Origin: UBA11524 sp964391995
GTDB taxonomy: Bacteria > Bacillota > Clostridia > Christensenellales > Aristaeellaceae
Length of the DNA stretch: 31,361 bases
Assembly (NCBI GenBank): GCA_964391995.1
Contig: CAYMOM010000011.1
Span: 1-31,361, forward strand
Direction of reading: 5' to 3'
Under the pieces are notes generated by a model that was not told where the DNA came from, did no database searches, and saw only the letters and a list, made by a program, of their open reading frames with translations. Shown one piece after another: positions 1 to 8,833 of this stretch (positions are counted from its first letter, which is position 1; each line of letters starts with the position of its first letter). Position numbers and translations under genes: made by a program.

Positions 1-2384
1 ATGCCCAGCTCCTCCATGGCGGCGTCCGGGTCATCGGCAATCATCAGCGCGCCGTAGAAAACGCTTTGCCACACGGTTTGCTTTTCGGATACGCCGGCGT
101 TTTTCCGGTAGATGCCCAGGGTGTCCCAGGTGACGATGCCTGCCATCAGCACGGCGGCTGCGGCAAAGGCTGTGCAGCGCAGGGCACCCCTGGGGCGGTG
201 ATACACGGCAAACACGGCCATCAGCAAAAGCCCGGCGGGCAGTGCCAGCGCCATCTGTGCCTTGGCACAGCACAGAAACCGGACACCAATGCCCAGCGCC
301 AGCAGCCAGCGTCCGCTGCCCTTGCCGCCCCGGGGGAGCACTGCCAGGTGTAGGGCGGCAGCCAGGGTGATCATCAGACCGGTGGAAATGGAGCTTTCGC
401 CCAGCAGCGCGTTGTACCACGCCACATAGTTTTCGCCCAGGAGCATGGCTGTCAGGCACAGGGCTGGCAGAAGGGTCAGCTGACCAAGCATGGGGTACAA
501 GTCCCGCAGGATGCTCAGCACGCACAGCATGGTGATAAACAGCAGCACCAGGGCCAGCACCTGGGTGGAGAATGGCTGCCCCGTGACGGCGCTCCACAGC
601 CGCACCACCATGGAGGGATAGATGAGGGAATAGGTGGGATCGGCGGAGGTCAGACGCTCCGGGTGGAAGGGTTCGCGGTATGCATAGTCCTCGATCACCA
701 GGGTGCCCAGCTGGCTGTCCTGGTCATCCAGCTGAGGCTGCGTCCAGTACAGGTCAATCTGTTCCATCATACGCCCATAGTCGCCGTTGTTCACGCCGCC
801 AATGTGGCTTTCCGGCAGCAATTCCGCGCAGGCAATGGCTACCCACACAGCGGCTGTCAGCGCCAGCAGCCCTTTGCAGGAAAGGTGCCAGCTGCCCTGC
901 TGCGCCGCAAGGGGCGAGGGTGCTTCCGCCCAAATGGGCGCCAGCACGGCGTTGCGGTCGCTAAGCCAGGTGAACACCCGCTGCCCGGCAATCAGTCCGC
1001 CGCCCACTGCATAGAACAGCAGCAGCCAGCTGACCAGCAGGGCGATGGCCTTGGCATGCTCCAGCACCGATGGGCCGGTGAGCAGCAGCCCGGCTGGGAC
1101 AAAGGCTGCCAGGCCTGCGCACAGGGCCAGCATGCACCAGGGCAAAAGCCGGATGCCGCTGCGCCTGGGCAGCACCAGCGCCAGCAGCAGGGAAACGCAG
1201 GCAGCCAGCAGGGCACGGTTCAGCAGGGTTTGAAAATCTCCGCGGCCTGCCATGGTTTCCAGAAGGATGTATATGCCCGCATGACCGTACAGCGGACTGC
1301 CGTCCGCCAGGGTGATGTAGGGACTGTAGGCATTCGCCAGGCAGTCCGCCTGGCCCGCCACCATGGCGGAGAGAAGCTCCGGGTGCTTTGCGGCTGCGCG
1401 CAGACGGCTGGAAAGGGTCAGCTGCTGCAGGAAGGCAGCATCCTCACCTCTGGGATTGTGAACGAACACATCGGCGGCCTCGTAGTAGCTGCGTCCAATG
1501 TCCGGCAGGAAGGTTTCATCCAGGCCAAATTCCGCCAGGATGCTCTCCTGCTCCTGGGCATAGGGGAGCATGCCCTGGAACACCGCCAGGTAGTTTGACG
1601 CATCGGACCGGATGTCCTTGTCGCTGGAAAAACCTGCGCTTACGGTGGACAGGGAAAGCACCAGCACCAGCGCAGCACCAACCAGGTGCAGGGCGGCGGA
1701 GGCATTGCGGGGATAGCTGTGCCAAATGCACACGCCGGAGGCCACCAGCATGGCCGGAACAAACACGATGCACCAGGCGGTGGCGTTCACTACCTGCGCA
1801 CCCAGGAAAATCACCGCCAGGGTGGCACCGATGCCGCTGCCCCTGGGCTGGCACAGGGTGTGGATCAGGCAGCCAAGGAACAGCAGCAGGAAGGCAATGG
1901 CGGCACCCTCCTGGCACAGGCTGTTGAGGTAGCCGGTCATCGCCGGGTGGAGCAGAACCAGCGGATAGACCGCCAGCGCCATGTAGGCTGCCGTCAGCGA
2001 GCGCCGGGCCAGGCCGGTTACAGCTAGGTAGGCGCCAAGGCCAATCATCAGCGCATAAATGGCTGCCAACGCATGGGTGGTGAAAGGCAGGCCAAAGGGC
2101 TGGGTGAACAGCCGCACCAGGGCTGCGGGCAGGGCGATGCTCCGCGCCTGTCCGGTCAGGGCAATGGCGGCATCGTGGCGGAGGTAATCGAAAATGCCCG
2201 CGCTGGAGGCACTTTCCACGCCGGTATCGCAAAGGCCCAGAGCCTCCATGGAGGAAAGGGTGACATCGGTAATGGGGGCCTTGGTGCCGGGGGTAACGAA
2301 AAGCACCAAGGCCATGGCTGCAATGGTCAGGATGGCTGCAACAAGGCCAAGAACCCGCCTGTCGGAGTGTTCATTTTCCTGCAT
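1..2384 (-). CDS. Polytopic membrane protein of exopolysaccharide operon (partial, C-terminus outside window)
   Basis: This is an open frame of 794 codons with no stop before the left edge. The start ATG at 2384 is preceded by AAAGGAGG at good spacing and lies 22 bases after the stop of the SGNH gene. The protein is very hydrophobic with many predicted membrane helices and several long extracytoplasmic loops. I do not recognise a named family. It appears to be built of two related halves. Both contain a motif also seen in the membrane protein at 12485-14014: GMLPYAQEQESILAEFGLD in the first half and GALMIADDPDAAMEELG near the window edge, against GVLFQAADPEDALAFFGVE in the other protein. The overall look (acidic residues in the first external loop, many helices) is reminiscent of GT-C type lipid-linked sugar transferases, but this is inference. 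As a member of the operon it probably acts in polymer decoration or export. Confidence 0.8.
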   Translation of the reverse strand, partial: MQENEHSDRRVLGLVAAILTIAAMALVLFVTPGTKAPITDVTLSSMEALGLCDTGVESASSAGIFDYLRHDAAIALTGQARSIALPAALVRLFTQPFGLPFTTHALAAIYALMIGLGAYLAVTGLARRSLTAAYMALAVYPLVLLHPAMTGYLNSLCQEGAAIAFLLLFLGCLIHTLCQPRGSGIGATLAVIFLGAQVVNATAWCIVFVPAMLVASGVCIWHSYPRNASAALHLVGAALVLVLSLSTVSAGFSSDKDIRSDASNYLAVFQGMLPYAQEQESILAEFGLDETFLPDIGRSYYEAADVFVHNPRGEDAAFLQQLTLSSRLRAAAKHPELLSAMVAGQADCLANAYSPYITLADGSPLYGHAGIYILLETMAGRGDFQTLLNRALLAACVSLLLALVLPRRSGIRLLPWCMLALCAGLAAFVPAGLLLTGPSVLEHAKAIALLVSWLLLFYAVGGGLIAGQRVFTWLSDRNAVLAPIWAEAPSPLAAQQGSWHLSCKGLLALTAAVWVAIACAELLPESHIGGVNNGDYGRMMEQIDLYWTQPQLDDQDSQLGTLVIEDYAYREPFHPERLTSADPTYSLIYPSMVVRLWSAVTGQPFSTQVLALVLLFITMLCVLSILRDLYPMLGQLTLLPALCLTAMLLGENYVAWYNALLGESSISTGLMITLAAALHLAVLPRGGKGSGRWLLALGIGVRFLCCAKAQMALALPAGLLLMAVFAVYHRPRGALRCTAFAAAAVLMAGIVTWDTLGIYRKNAGVSEKQTVWQSVFYGALMIADDPDAAMEELG

Positions 2385-2406
2385 GGCTCATCCTCCTTTC
2401 ACTGCG

Positions 2407-5034
2407 TTAGAAACGGCTGTTGTTCACAACGGGCAGGGACTGTTCCAGCGCAGCGTCCGGGGACAGGACTGCATCCGTTACGGTCAGTTGGGTGATCTTT
2501 GCTTCGGAGAAGCGGAACAGATTGCCGTCCGCATCGGTCTGGGCACCCAGGAGCAGCGTGCCGTCAAAGCGCTTGCAGGCGCTGGTGGCCTGGCCAGCCA
2601 GCTGCCCATCGGCGTATATGGCATAATCATCGCCATCCTTGACGATCACCAGGTGCATGCTGCCCTGGCTCAGCGGCAGGCGGACAGCGGCGCCATCACC
2701 CAGGATGATGCACAGCTCCTCGTCCTCCTGGCGGATCAGCAGGCCGCGGTATTGCCCAGGCACCTCGCAGTAGCAGCTCAGGTACACGCCGGCGCTCTTC
2801 TCCGGGTCGGTACGGAGGACGGTGTCCAGCGTCCAGGACATGTCCTTGGTGGCGTAAAGCTGGGCACCGGTGTCCACATAGCGGTCGGTGTTGTTGCCGC
2901 TGAACTGGCCTGCCAGGGTATAGGTCACGGAAGGCGCAATGCGCTCCTGGGGCAGGGGAGCCACGGGGGCAGCCAGCAGGGCGGCATCTTCAGCAATGCC
3001 TGCGTACACCTGCAGGCCCATCACCTGGGTGCTGCTCTGGCGGAAGATATGTCCGTCCGCATCGGTCTGGGCGCCCAGCAGCAGGGTGCCGGCATAGTTG
3101 TCAACCGCGCCGGTCACTTCATCGGCAATCAGCTGCCCATCAGCATAGATGGTATAGTGGCTGCCATCCTTTGTCACGGTCAGGCACAGGGGCGTGCCGT
3201 TCTGGCAGGGGATGTCAATGCCCCAGTTGTTGCCAAAGACAACGCTCAGGGTTTGCTCATCCGTCTGGCGGACCAGCAGGCCGCCGTAGGCGCCTTCCTG
3301 CTCGCGGAAGCAGCTGAGGAACACGTTATCGCCGCTGAGGTAGTTGGGCAGGACGGTAGCCGTCAGGGTGAAGCGGGTGGAGGGATCGTTAAAGAGGGCA
3401 AGACCGGTGTCGATGACGCTCTCCTGCCGGTACAGGTCGCCATTGCCCATGAACTGCTCATCCAGGGTGTAAATGGGCTGGGCCTGGGCAATGCCAACGC
3501 CCAGGGGCAGTTCAGGCTCGGGCAGGGTTTCGGGCTGCCAGGCCTCCACTTCGCTGGTGGACAAGGCGGAGGCGTAGTATTCCAGGTTCAGCACGGTGGT
3601 GGGACTGTAGCGGAAGCGCTCGCCCTGGGCGGAAAGCTCCTGGCAGCCAATGAGCAGGTTGCCATCGTAATCGGGGAAGGACAGGGTTTCGCCGGTGGTA
3701 ATCCACTGGCCATCGAAATAAATGCTGAACTCCTCGCCGCTCTTGATGATGCGCAGGTCAGCGGTGTCGCCCTGGGGCAGGGGAAGGTTCATGTTCACAT
3801 TGGGGCCGAGGATCAGCTCCAGGCGTCCTCTGTTCTGGCGCAGCAGCAGGCCGCGGTGGTTGGATGCATCGGACTCGTCAAAGCAGGAAAGGTAAACGCT
3901 GTCCCCTTCGGTGATGGGGGTGGTGTCGATGCGGGTCATCAGCGTCCAGGAGCCATAGCGGTCGGCAAAGGGCTGAAGGCCGGTATCGGTATAGCGCTGG
4001 CGGCCATCGCCGCGGAACACCTGGGACAGGTGGTAATCAGCCTGCAGGCTGATGTCGATGGCATCGGTTATGCCATACCAGGGGTGGAAGGGATCGGTGC
4101 GATGGTCGGGCAGGTCGTAGTTTTCAGCCAGGTAGTTGCCCAGGCTGGCGGTGAACCGCCTGATGCCCGTTTCGTTAAAGTGACCCACATCGTAGAAATG
4201 GGACAGGGGATCAATGCCTTCCTCATCCCAGACGTGAAGGTAGTTCAGGCAGGGAACGCCCTCTTCCTGGGCGATCTGCTGAACGGTGTTGAAGCGCATG
4301 CACTCCTCCTCGGTGGCTTCAAAGGGCGCAACGAGCAGAAGCAGCGGAATGTTCTTGGCCTTGCACAGGTCGATGATTTTGCGCAGGTAGGTTTCATTTT
4401 TCTCGGTTAAGGCAAGGGTGTCGGTGATGGAAGCGTAGTCCGGGAAATTCAGGGGATAGACCCAGTCGTTGGTCTGGTGCACGGTGGGGATGATTTCATC
4501 ATCCCAGCCGTAGCGGCCAGCCAGGTCATCGGCGGTCAGCTCGTCATAGCGATAGTGATAGTAGGGCATGCCCCACAGGGCCTCCACCGCATCCTGCCAC
4601 CGTTCGAAGGAGGCAAAGGCGGCGTTGATCTTGTTCAGGCCAAAGGGCATGGTGGTAATGTTTTTCATAGCGACAACCTTGGTGGAATAGTCCAGCGCAG
4701 TGCCGCAAAGGAAAACATCCACCACAGCCAGCTTGGGCGTTTGGTAGTTCAGCGCTTCTTTCAGGTAGTAGTAGCTGTTCCACACAGGCTGCATGCCGGC
4801 CCACAGGTCATAGCTGGTGATGCCGTGCTCGGCCCACAGCTGCTGGTTGTCCACATTTCTGCCAATGTGGGAGGAGCCGACAAAAACAACATCCAGCGTG
4901 CCCTCGTCCATCTGCTGCAGGGTGATCAGGGAGCGCATGTCGTAAACCTTGATTTTCAGCACATTATCCACGGCAGCATAGCACAAAACCAGCACCAGGA
5001 GAAAGGCAACGACCCGAAGAATCTTTCTTGACAT
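2407..5034 (-). CDS. SGNH-type acyltransferase/esterase-like protein with three C-terminal LamG-like domains
   Basis: The protein has 875 residues. An N-terminal membrane anchor (about 5-22) is followed by an SGNH/AlgJ-DltD-like domain (about 45-305). This has a GSSH motif at residues 53-56 (nucleophile Ser54 or Ser55) and a late DVGH motif at 282-285, which fits the catalytic Asp/His block. Three repeats of about 160 residues follow (roughly 334-495, 519-680, 703-862). Each contains DTG near its start, a VYLSC/VFLSC strand, GLLxRQ, IYxDGQ and LLLGAQ/LLIGCQ, which is the pattern of LamG/concanavalin-like sandwich domains. Lying directly after the MBOAT gene (18-base gap), it is the probable extracytoplasmic partner that transfers acetyl groups to, or removes them from, the polymer. 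The LamG repeats would bind glycan. The start ATG has AAAGGAG upstream. The domain reading is confident; the exact reaction is inferred. Confidence 0.85.
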   Translation of the reverse strand: MSRKILRVVAFLLVLVLCYAAVDNVLKIKVYDMRSLITLQQMDEGTLDVVFVGSSHIGRNVDNQQLWAEHGITSYDLWAGMQPVWNSYYYLKEALNYQTPKLAVVDVFLCGTALDYSTKVVAMKNITTMPFGLNKINAAFASFERWQDAVEALWGMPYYHYRYDELTADDLAGRYGWDDEIIPTVHQTNDWVYPLNFPDYASITDTLALTEKNETYLRKIIDLCKAKNIPLLLLVAPFEATEEECMRFNTVQQIAQEEGVPCLNYLHVWDEEGIDPLSHFYDVGHFNETGIRRFTASLGNYLAENYDLPDHRTDPFHPWYGITDAIDISLQADYHLSQVFRGDGRQRYTDTGLQPFADRYGSWTLMTRIDTTPITEGDSVYLSCFDESDASNHRGLLLRQNRGRLELILGPNVNMNLPLPQGDTADLRIIKSGEEFSIYFDGQWITTGETLSFPDYDGNLLIGCQELSAQGERFRYSPTTVLNLEYYASALSTSEVEAWQPETLPEPELPLGVGIAQAQPIYTLDEQFMGNGDLYRQESVIDTGLALFNDPSTRFTLTATVLPNYLSGDNVFLSCFREQEGAYGGLLVRQTDEQTLSVVFGNNWGIDIPCQNGTPLCLTVTKDGSHYTIYADGQLIADEVTGAVDNYAGTLLLGAQTDADGHIFRQSSTQVMGLQVYAGIAEDAALLAAPVAPLPQERIAPSVTYTLAGQFSGNNTDRYVDTGAQLYATKDMSWTLDTVLRTDPEKSAGVYLSCYCEVPGQYRGLLIRQEDEELCIILGDGAAVRLPLSQGSMHLVIVKDGDDYAIYADGQLAGQATSACKRFDGTLLLGAQTDADGNLFRFSEAKITQLTVTDAVLSPDAALEQSLPVVNNSRF

Positions 5035-5052
5035 TTTGCATTTCTCCTTTCG

Positions 5053-6561
5053 TTAAAACTGGAAGTAGATGAAGGCGGAGGCTTCGAAGCCCGGGCCGTA
5101 GATGCCCAGCAGCAGCACGGAGAAGAACAGCAGCAGGTACACCAGCCAGCGGAACCAAAGCTGCTGCCGGCTGAGGCTTTCGCGGATGTCCATACCCCGC
5201 TCGTTCAGAATGCCCACCATCAGCAGCACCGCCAGGCCGATGCCCAGGGAAATCCACTCCGATATGTCAAAGCCCAGGCGCAGCAGACTGCCATCGATGA
5301 ACACGTTCAGGTCCCAGCCGCGGAAAATGCTGCCCACAATGTAGAAGGCATCCTCCACGGTGTTGGCACGGAAGAAAACCCAGGTCAGGTTAATCAGCAG
5401 GAAGGTAACCAGCATCTTGCCCAGCCGGGTGCTGAAGGACTTCTCGTTCACGCCCAGCTGCCCGCGCAGACGGCTGCGGAAATCCTTTGTGGCACCGCCG
5501 ATAATCTCCATCAGGCCGTTCAGTCCGCCCCAGATGACATAGGTCCATGCGGCGCCGTGCCACAGGCCGGATACCAGCATGACGATCATCTGGTTCAGGT
5601 ATTTGCGGGCGGTGCCTTTCCGGTTGCCGCCCAGGGGGATGTAGAGATAATCCCGGAACCAGGTGGACAGGGAAATGTGCCACCGCCGCCAGAAATCCGC
5701 CACAGAGGTTGCAAAGTATGGCTGGGTGAAGTTGCGCATCAGGTCAAAGCCCATCACCTGGCCTGCGCCAATGGCAATGCAGCTGTAGCCGGCAAAATCG
5801 CCATAAATCTGCACGGCAAAGAGCATGATGGCCAGCACCACGGTGAAGCCGCTGTAATACTCGCAGGCGTTGAACACCTCGTTGACCACAATGGCGGCCC
5901 GGTCGGCAATGACCAGCTTCTGGAAGAAGCCCCACAGCATCATCAGAAGGCCGTCCTTCAGGTTTTTCAGGCTGAAGGAATGAGGGGTGTCGAACTGCTC
6001 CAGCAGGTGGCTGGAGCGCTCAATGGGGCCTGCCACCAGCTGGGGGAAGAAGCTGACGAACACCGCGTATTTGAAGAAGTTCTTCTCCACCCGTACATCG
6101 CCCCGAACCACATCGATGGTATAGGACAGGGCCTGGAAGATGTAGAAGGAAATGCCCACGGGCAGCAGCACGGAAAAATTGGGGCGCACAGGCTCGCGGC
6201 CCAGGGCAGCCAGCAGGCTGTTCAGGTTGGACACGGTGAAATCGAAGTATTTGAAGAAGAACAGGATGCCCAGGTTGATCACCAGGCACAGGGCAACCCA
6301 CAGCCTGGAAAGATCGCGGCATTTGGTGCCGTTTTCCTCGGCCTGCTTCACCTTGGCGCGGCTGCGGCCAATCAGCAGGCCTGAAACCCAGGTGACGCCG
6401 GTGGAGAAAAACAGCAGCAGGGCATACTCCGGGTTCCAGCCCATGTAAAACACATAGGAAACCACCAGCAGCCAGTACATCCGTACCTTGCCGGGGATGA
6501 GGAAATAGGCCAGCACGACCGCGGGAAAGAAAAGCAGAAATTCGATGGAGTTAAACAGCAT
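5053..6561 (-). CDS. MBOAT family membrane O-acyltransferase (AlgI-like)
   Basis: A 502-residue polytopic protein typical of AlgI/DltB-like MBOAT enzymes, which move acyl (usually acetyl) groups across the membrane for O-acylation of surface polymers. Visible signatures are FSVLLPVGISFYIFQ near residues 129-143, RRWHISLSTWFRDYLYIPLG near 292-311 (His295) and SGLWHGAAWTYVIWGG near 331-346. The last carries the invariant His335 expected at the catalytic site. Length is normal for the family. The start ATG follows AGGAGG with an 11-base gap. It sits between the BcsB-like gene (66-base gap) and the SGNH gene (18-base gap), so the two acylation proteins are adjacent, as in alginate and acetylated-cellulose systems. 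The acyl donor and polymer are not visible in the sequence. Confidence 0.93.
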   Translation of the reverse strand: MLFNSIEFLLFFPAVVLAYFLIPGKVRMYWLLVVSYVFYMGWNPEYALLLFFSTGVTWVSGLLIGRSRAKVKQAEENGTKCRDLSRLWVALCLVINLGILFFFKYFDFTVSNLNSLLAALGREPVRPNFSVLLPVGISFYIFQALSYTIDVVRGDVRVEKNFFKYAVFVSFFPQLVAGPIERSSHLLEQFDTPHSFSLKNLKDGLLMMLWGFFQKLVIADRAAIVVNEVFNACEYYSGFTVVLAIMLFAVQIYGDFAGYSCIAIGAGQVMGFDLMRNFTQPYFATSVADFWRRWHISLSTWFRDYLYIPLGGNRKGTARKYLNQMIVMLVSGLWHGAAWTYVIWGGLNGLMEIIGGATKDFRSRLRGQLGVNEKSFSTRLGKMLVTFLLINLTWVFFRANTVEDAFYIVGSIFRGWDLNVFIDGSLLRLGFDISEWISLGIGLAVLLMVGILNERGMDIRESLSRQQLWFRWLVYLLLFFSVLLLGIYGPGFEASAFIYFQF

Positions 6562-6627
6562 CCGTTTTCAGGCCTCCTGTTCATTGGCAGATAGCCGGAG
6601 AAGGCAAGCTCCTCCGGCTGTGGCGGA

Positions 6628-8817
6628 TTATTCCTCGTTCTTGCGGCGGCGGCGGGCCCGGAGCATCACAATCACCGCGCCCAGCAGCAGCAGCACCATG
6701 CACCCCATGCCGATGAGCATCATCAGCATAGGCTCGCGGTTTTCCACCACCACCTGGGTGAAGGAAGGCTTGGCATCGCTGGCGGTGCCGGCGGCAGAGG
6801 TGGTGAACTGATAGCTGGTGGCACGGCCGTAGCCATCCACCACCACGGCCTCACGGGTCAGGGACCAGCGGCCCTGTTCGGTGCTGATCTGGTTAATCAG
6901 CGCCTGAATGCCGGTGGCCTCGGGCGCGGTGGCAACCAGCATGGTGCGCTCCTGGTCGTAGGGCGAGGGCATCAGCTGCAATGCGCCCGCCTGGGTGGTG
7001 AAGGCGCTGCTCATCACCAGCTTGCTGTTGGAGGACAGGGCTGCCATGCTGTCGTCATACTGGAAGTAAAGGCCGGCGTTGTTGCGCTGCAGGAAGGGAT
7101 TGTCCTTGGCGCGGCCCACGGCCACCAGGTTGCAGCCGGCGTGGATGGCACGGTCGAACTGGCTGGCGTAAATCACCTGCAGGCTGCCATAGGGGTCGCT
7201 GCCGGCGCCCAGCATGGCCATGATGCGCCCTGCCAGGTTCAGCTCGTCCGCCTTCAGCACATCGGGCAGTATCAGCAGCAGGTTGTTCATGCGGTTCTTG
7301 CTCTGGAAGGGAGCGGGCAGGTTGGAAAGGTTCAGGGCGGACTTTTCCCCGTGGGGCAGGTACAGGGTGGAATCCTCGGTAATATAGGCCCAGGGGGTGT
7401 TCATGTTGCGGACGGTGCAGTCCAGGTCCTTGATCTCCAGGTCAAACACGATGGTCATGGAGGTTCCTGCGGTGCCAATGGCATCCGCCGGCACGGAGAA
7501 GGAAACCGTTTCGCCGGCGGCACCGTCCTTGGTCAGCTTGCGGCTGTAGAGGGGTACGCTGGTGCCCCAGTAGACGGTCATCAGGCTGCGGTCAAAGTCC
7601 AGGTTTTCGCTGTAGCGGATGTTGAAGGAAAACCGGCTTTCACTGGACAGGGTGTAATCAGCCGAAACGGGCAGGTACATGGTGACCTGCTGGCGGAAAG
7701 GCCCGGAGAAGCTGGCGCCGTGGCCCAGAACATCCTTGAAGGTGTACTGGCCCTGAAGGGACAGGTCGGAGGCGGCGCTGGCGCTGATGTACACCTGGGC
7801 CTCGCCAACGCTGACATGGGCGGAACTTTCGTGCAGCTGCTGCACGCGGCTGCTGTCGGAAAGGAGCTGGGCGGCCTCCATCAGGGCCTGGGACTCGTTG
7901 GAAACGATCAGCAGGTAATCCTTTCCGCCGGCGCTGGCGCGCTGCACCAGTGCACCGGTGGGCGGCACCTGCTGATTCAGCAGTGCCAGCAGGCTGTCCG
8001 GCGTGTTGCCAGCCAGGCCCACATAGATGATGTGCTGGCGGTCGCAGGCGCCAATGGTGGTGGTCAGCAGGTTGTTTTCGGTGCTCAGGTCGCTGCCAAG
8101 GCCGGCAACGATGGTCATGGCGGCAGCCAGCTCGGCTGTGTCGGCGGCATCGGAAACGGCAACGGCGCAGTTTTCACCGGTGGGATCCATCATGGACAGG
8201 AAGGGATAAGGGTAAACAGCCAGGTCATCCGCATGGCCGGCAATGTCGTAATACACCCGCAGGCAGGTGGCGCTGTCGATCTTGACCCAGTTGGCGCCAT
8301 TGTAGTCATCGGTGCAGCCCTCGTCATCGGTCAGACGGGCGTAGCAGAGAATCTCCAGCAGGTTGTAGCCGCTGGTCATCAGCGCCACAGGCACCTCAAT
8401 GTACAATACCTCCTGCCCGCCCATGGTGCCGGGGGCGATGGCAACGGAGTGAAAGGGTGTGCCATTCATGTAGAAGGTCAGGGAGGAATACTTTTCCAGA
8501 ATCAGGTCGGAGGCGGAATAGCTCAGCCGCAGCACGGCGCTGGTGGGCTGGGCATAATCCGGAATCTTGGCATACAGGCCAATGGAGGAGGTGATGCCCT
8601 GCAAAAGCTGTATGCTGCCGAAGTAGAAATCGGCATACTGGCTGCCGCTGTGCTCGGCCTGTTCAAACTCGGCCTTCTGGGCATTTTCCCGGGCCTCCAG
8701 CTCGCTTTGGATATACAGGTCGTTTTGCCCCAGGGGCATTTCCTCATCCGCCAGGGCGGAGGAGAGGAAGGCCATCAGGGCCAGGAGCAGGCATAGCAGC
8801 TTGGTAGGTTTGTTCAT
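6628..8817 (-). CDS. BcsB/YdaN-like exopolysaccharide synthase subunit
   Basis: A 729-residue protein with a signal peptide (hydrophobic 7-22, likely cleavage after ALA near residue 23), a long extracytoplasmic part and a single C-terminal membrane helix (about 699-721) followed by a basic tail. This architecture, together with beta-rich sections and its position directly downstream of a BcsA-like glycosyltransferase, matches the BcsB / YdaN group. That group caps the outer face of the synthase channel and guides the emerging polymer. The family is divergent in sequence, so assignment rests on architecture and neighbours more than on single motifs. The start ATG has AAGGGGG upstream; the gap to the glycosyltransferase gene is 16 bases, indicating co-transcription. 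Confidence 0.8.
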   Translation of the reverse strand: MNKPTKLLCLLLALMAFLSSALADEEMPLGQNDLYIQSELEARENAQKAEFEQAEHSGSQYADFYFGSIQLLQGITSSIGLYAKIPDYAQPTSAVLRLSYSASDLILEKYSSLTFYMNGTPFHSVAIAPGTMGGQEVLYIEVPVALMTSGYNLLEILCYARLTDDEGCTDDYNGANWVKIDSATCLRVYYDIAGHADDLAVYPYPFLSMMDPTGENCAVAVSDAADTAELAAAMTIVAGLGSDLSTENNLLTTTIGACDRQHIIYVGLAGNTPDSLLALLNQQVPPTGALVQRASAGGKDYLLIVSNESQALMEAAQLLSDSSRVQQLHESSAHVSVGEAQVYISASAASDLSLQGQYTFKDVLGHGASFSGPFRQQVTMYLPVSADYTLSSESRFSFNIRYSENLDFDRSLMTVYWGTSVPLYSRKLTKDGAAGETVSFSVPADAIGTAGTSMTIVFDLEIKDLDCTVRNMNTPWAYITEDSTLYLPHGEKSALNLSNLPAPFQSKNRMNNLLLILPDVLKADELNLAGRIMAMLGAGSDPYGSLQVIYASQFDRAIHAGCNLVAVGRAKDNPFLQRNNAGLYFQYDDSMAALSSNSKLVMSSAFTTQAGALQLMPSPYDQERTMLVATAPEATGIQALINQISTEQGRWSLTREAVVVDGYGRATSYQFTTSAAGTASDAKPSFTQVVVENREPMLMMLIGMGCMVLLLLGAVIVMLRARRRRKNEE

Positions 8818-8833
8818 GGTGATTCCCCCTTTA

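Noticed and set aside
2194..4410. Long plus-strand open frame (738 codons) opposite the SGNH-LamG gene
   Set aside because: It is antisense to a gene with clear domains and a ribosome site; long antisense frames are common in GC-rich DNA, and its product is a low-complexity Gly/Ala/Gln-rich sequence.
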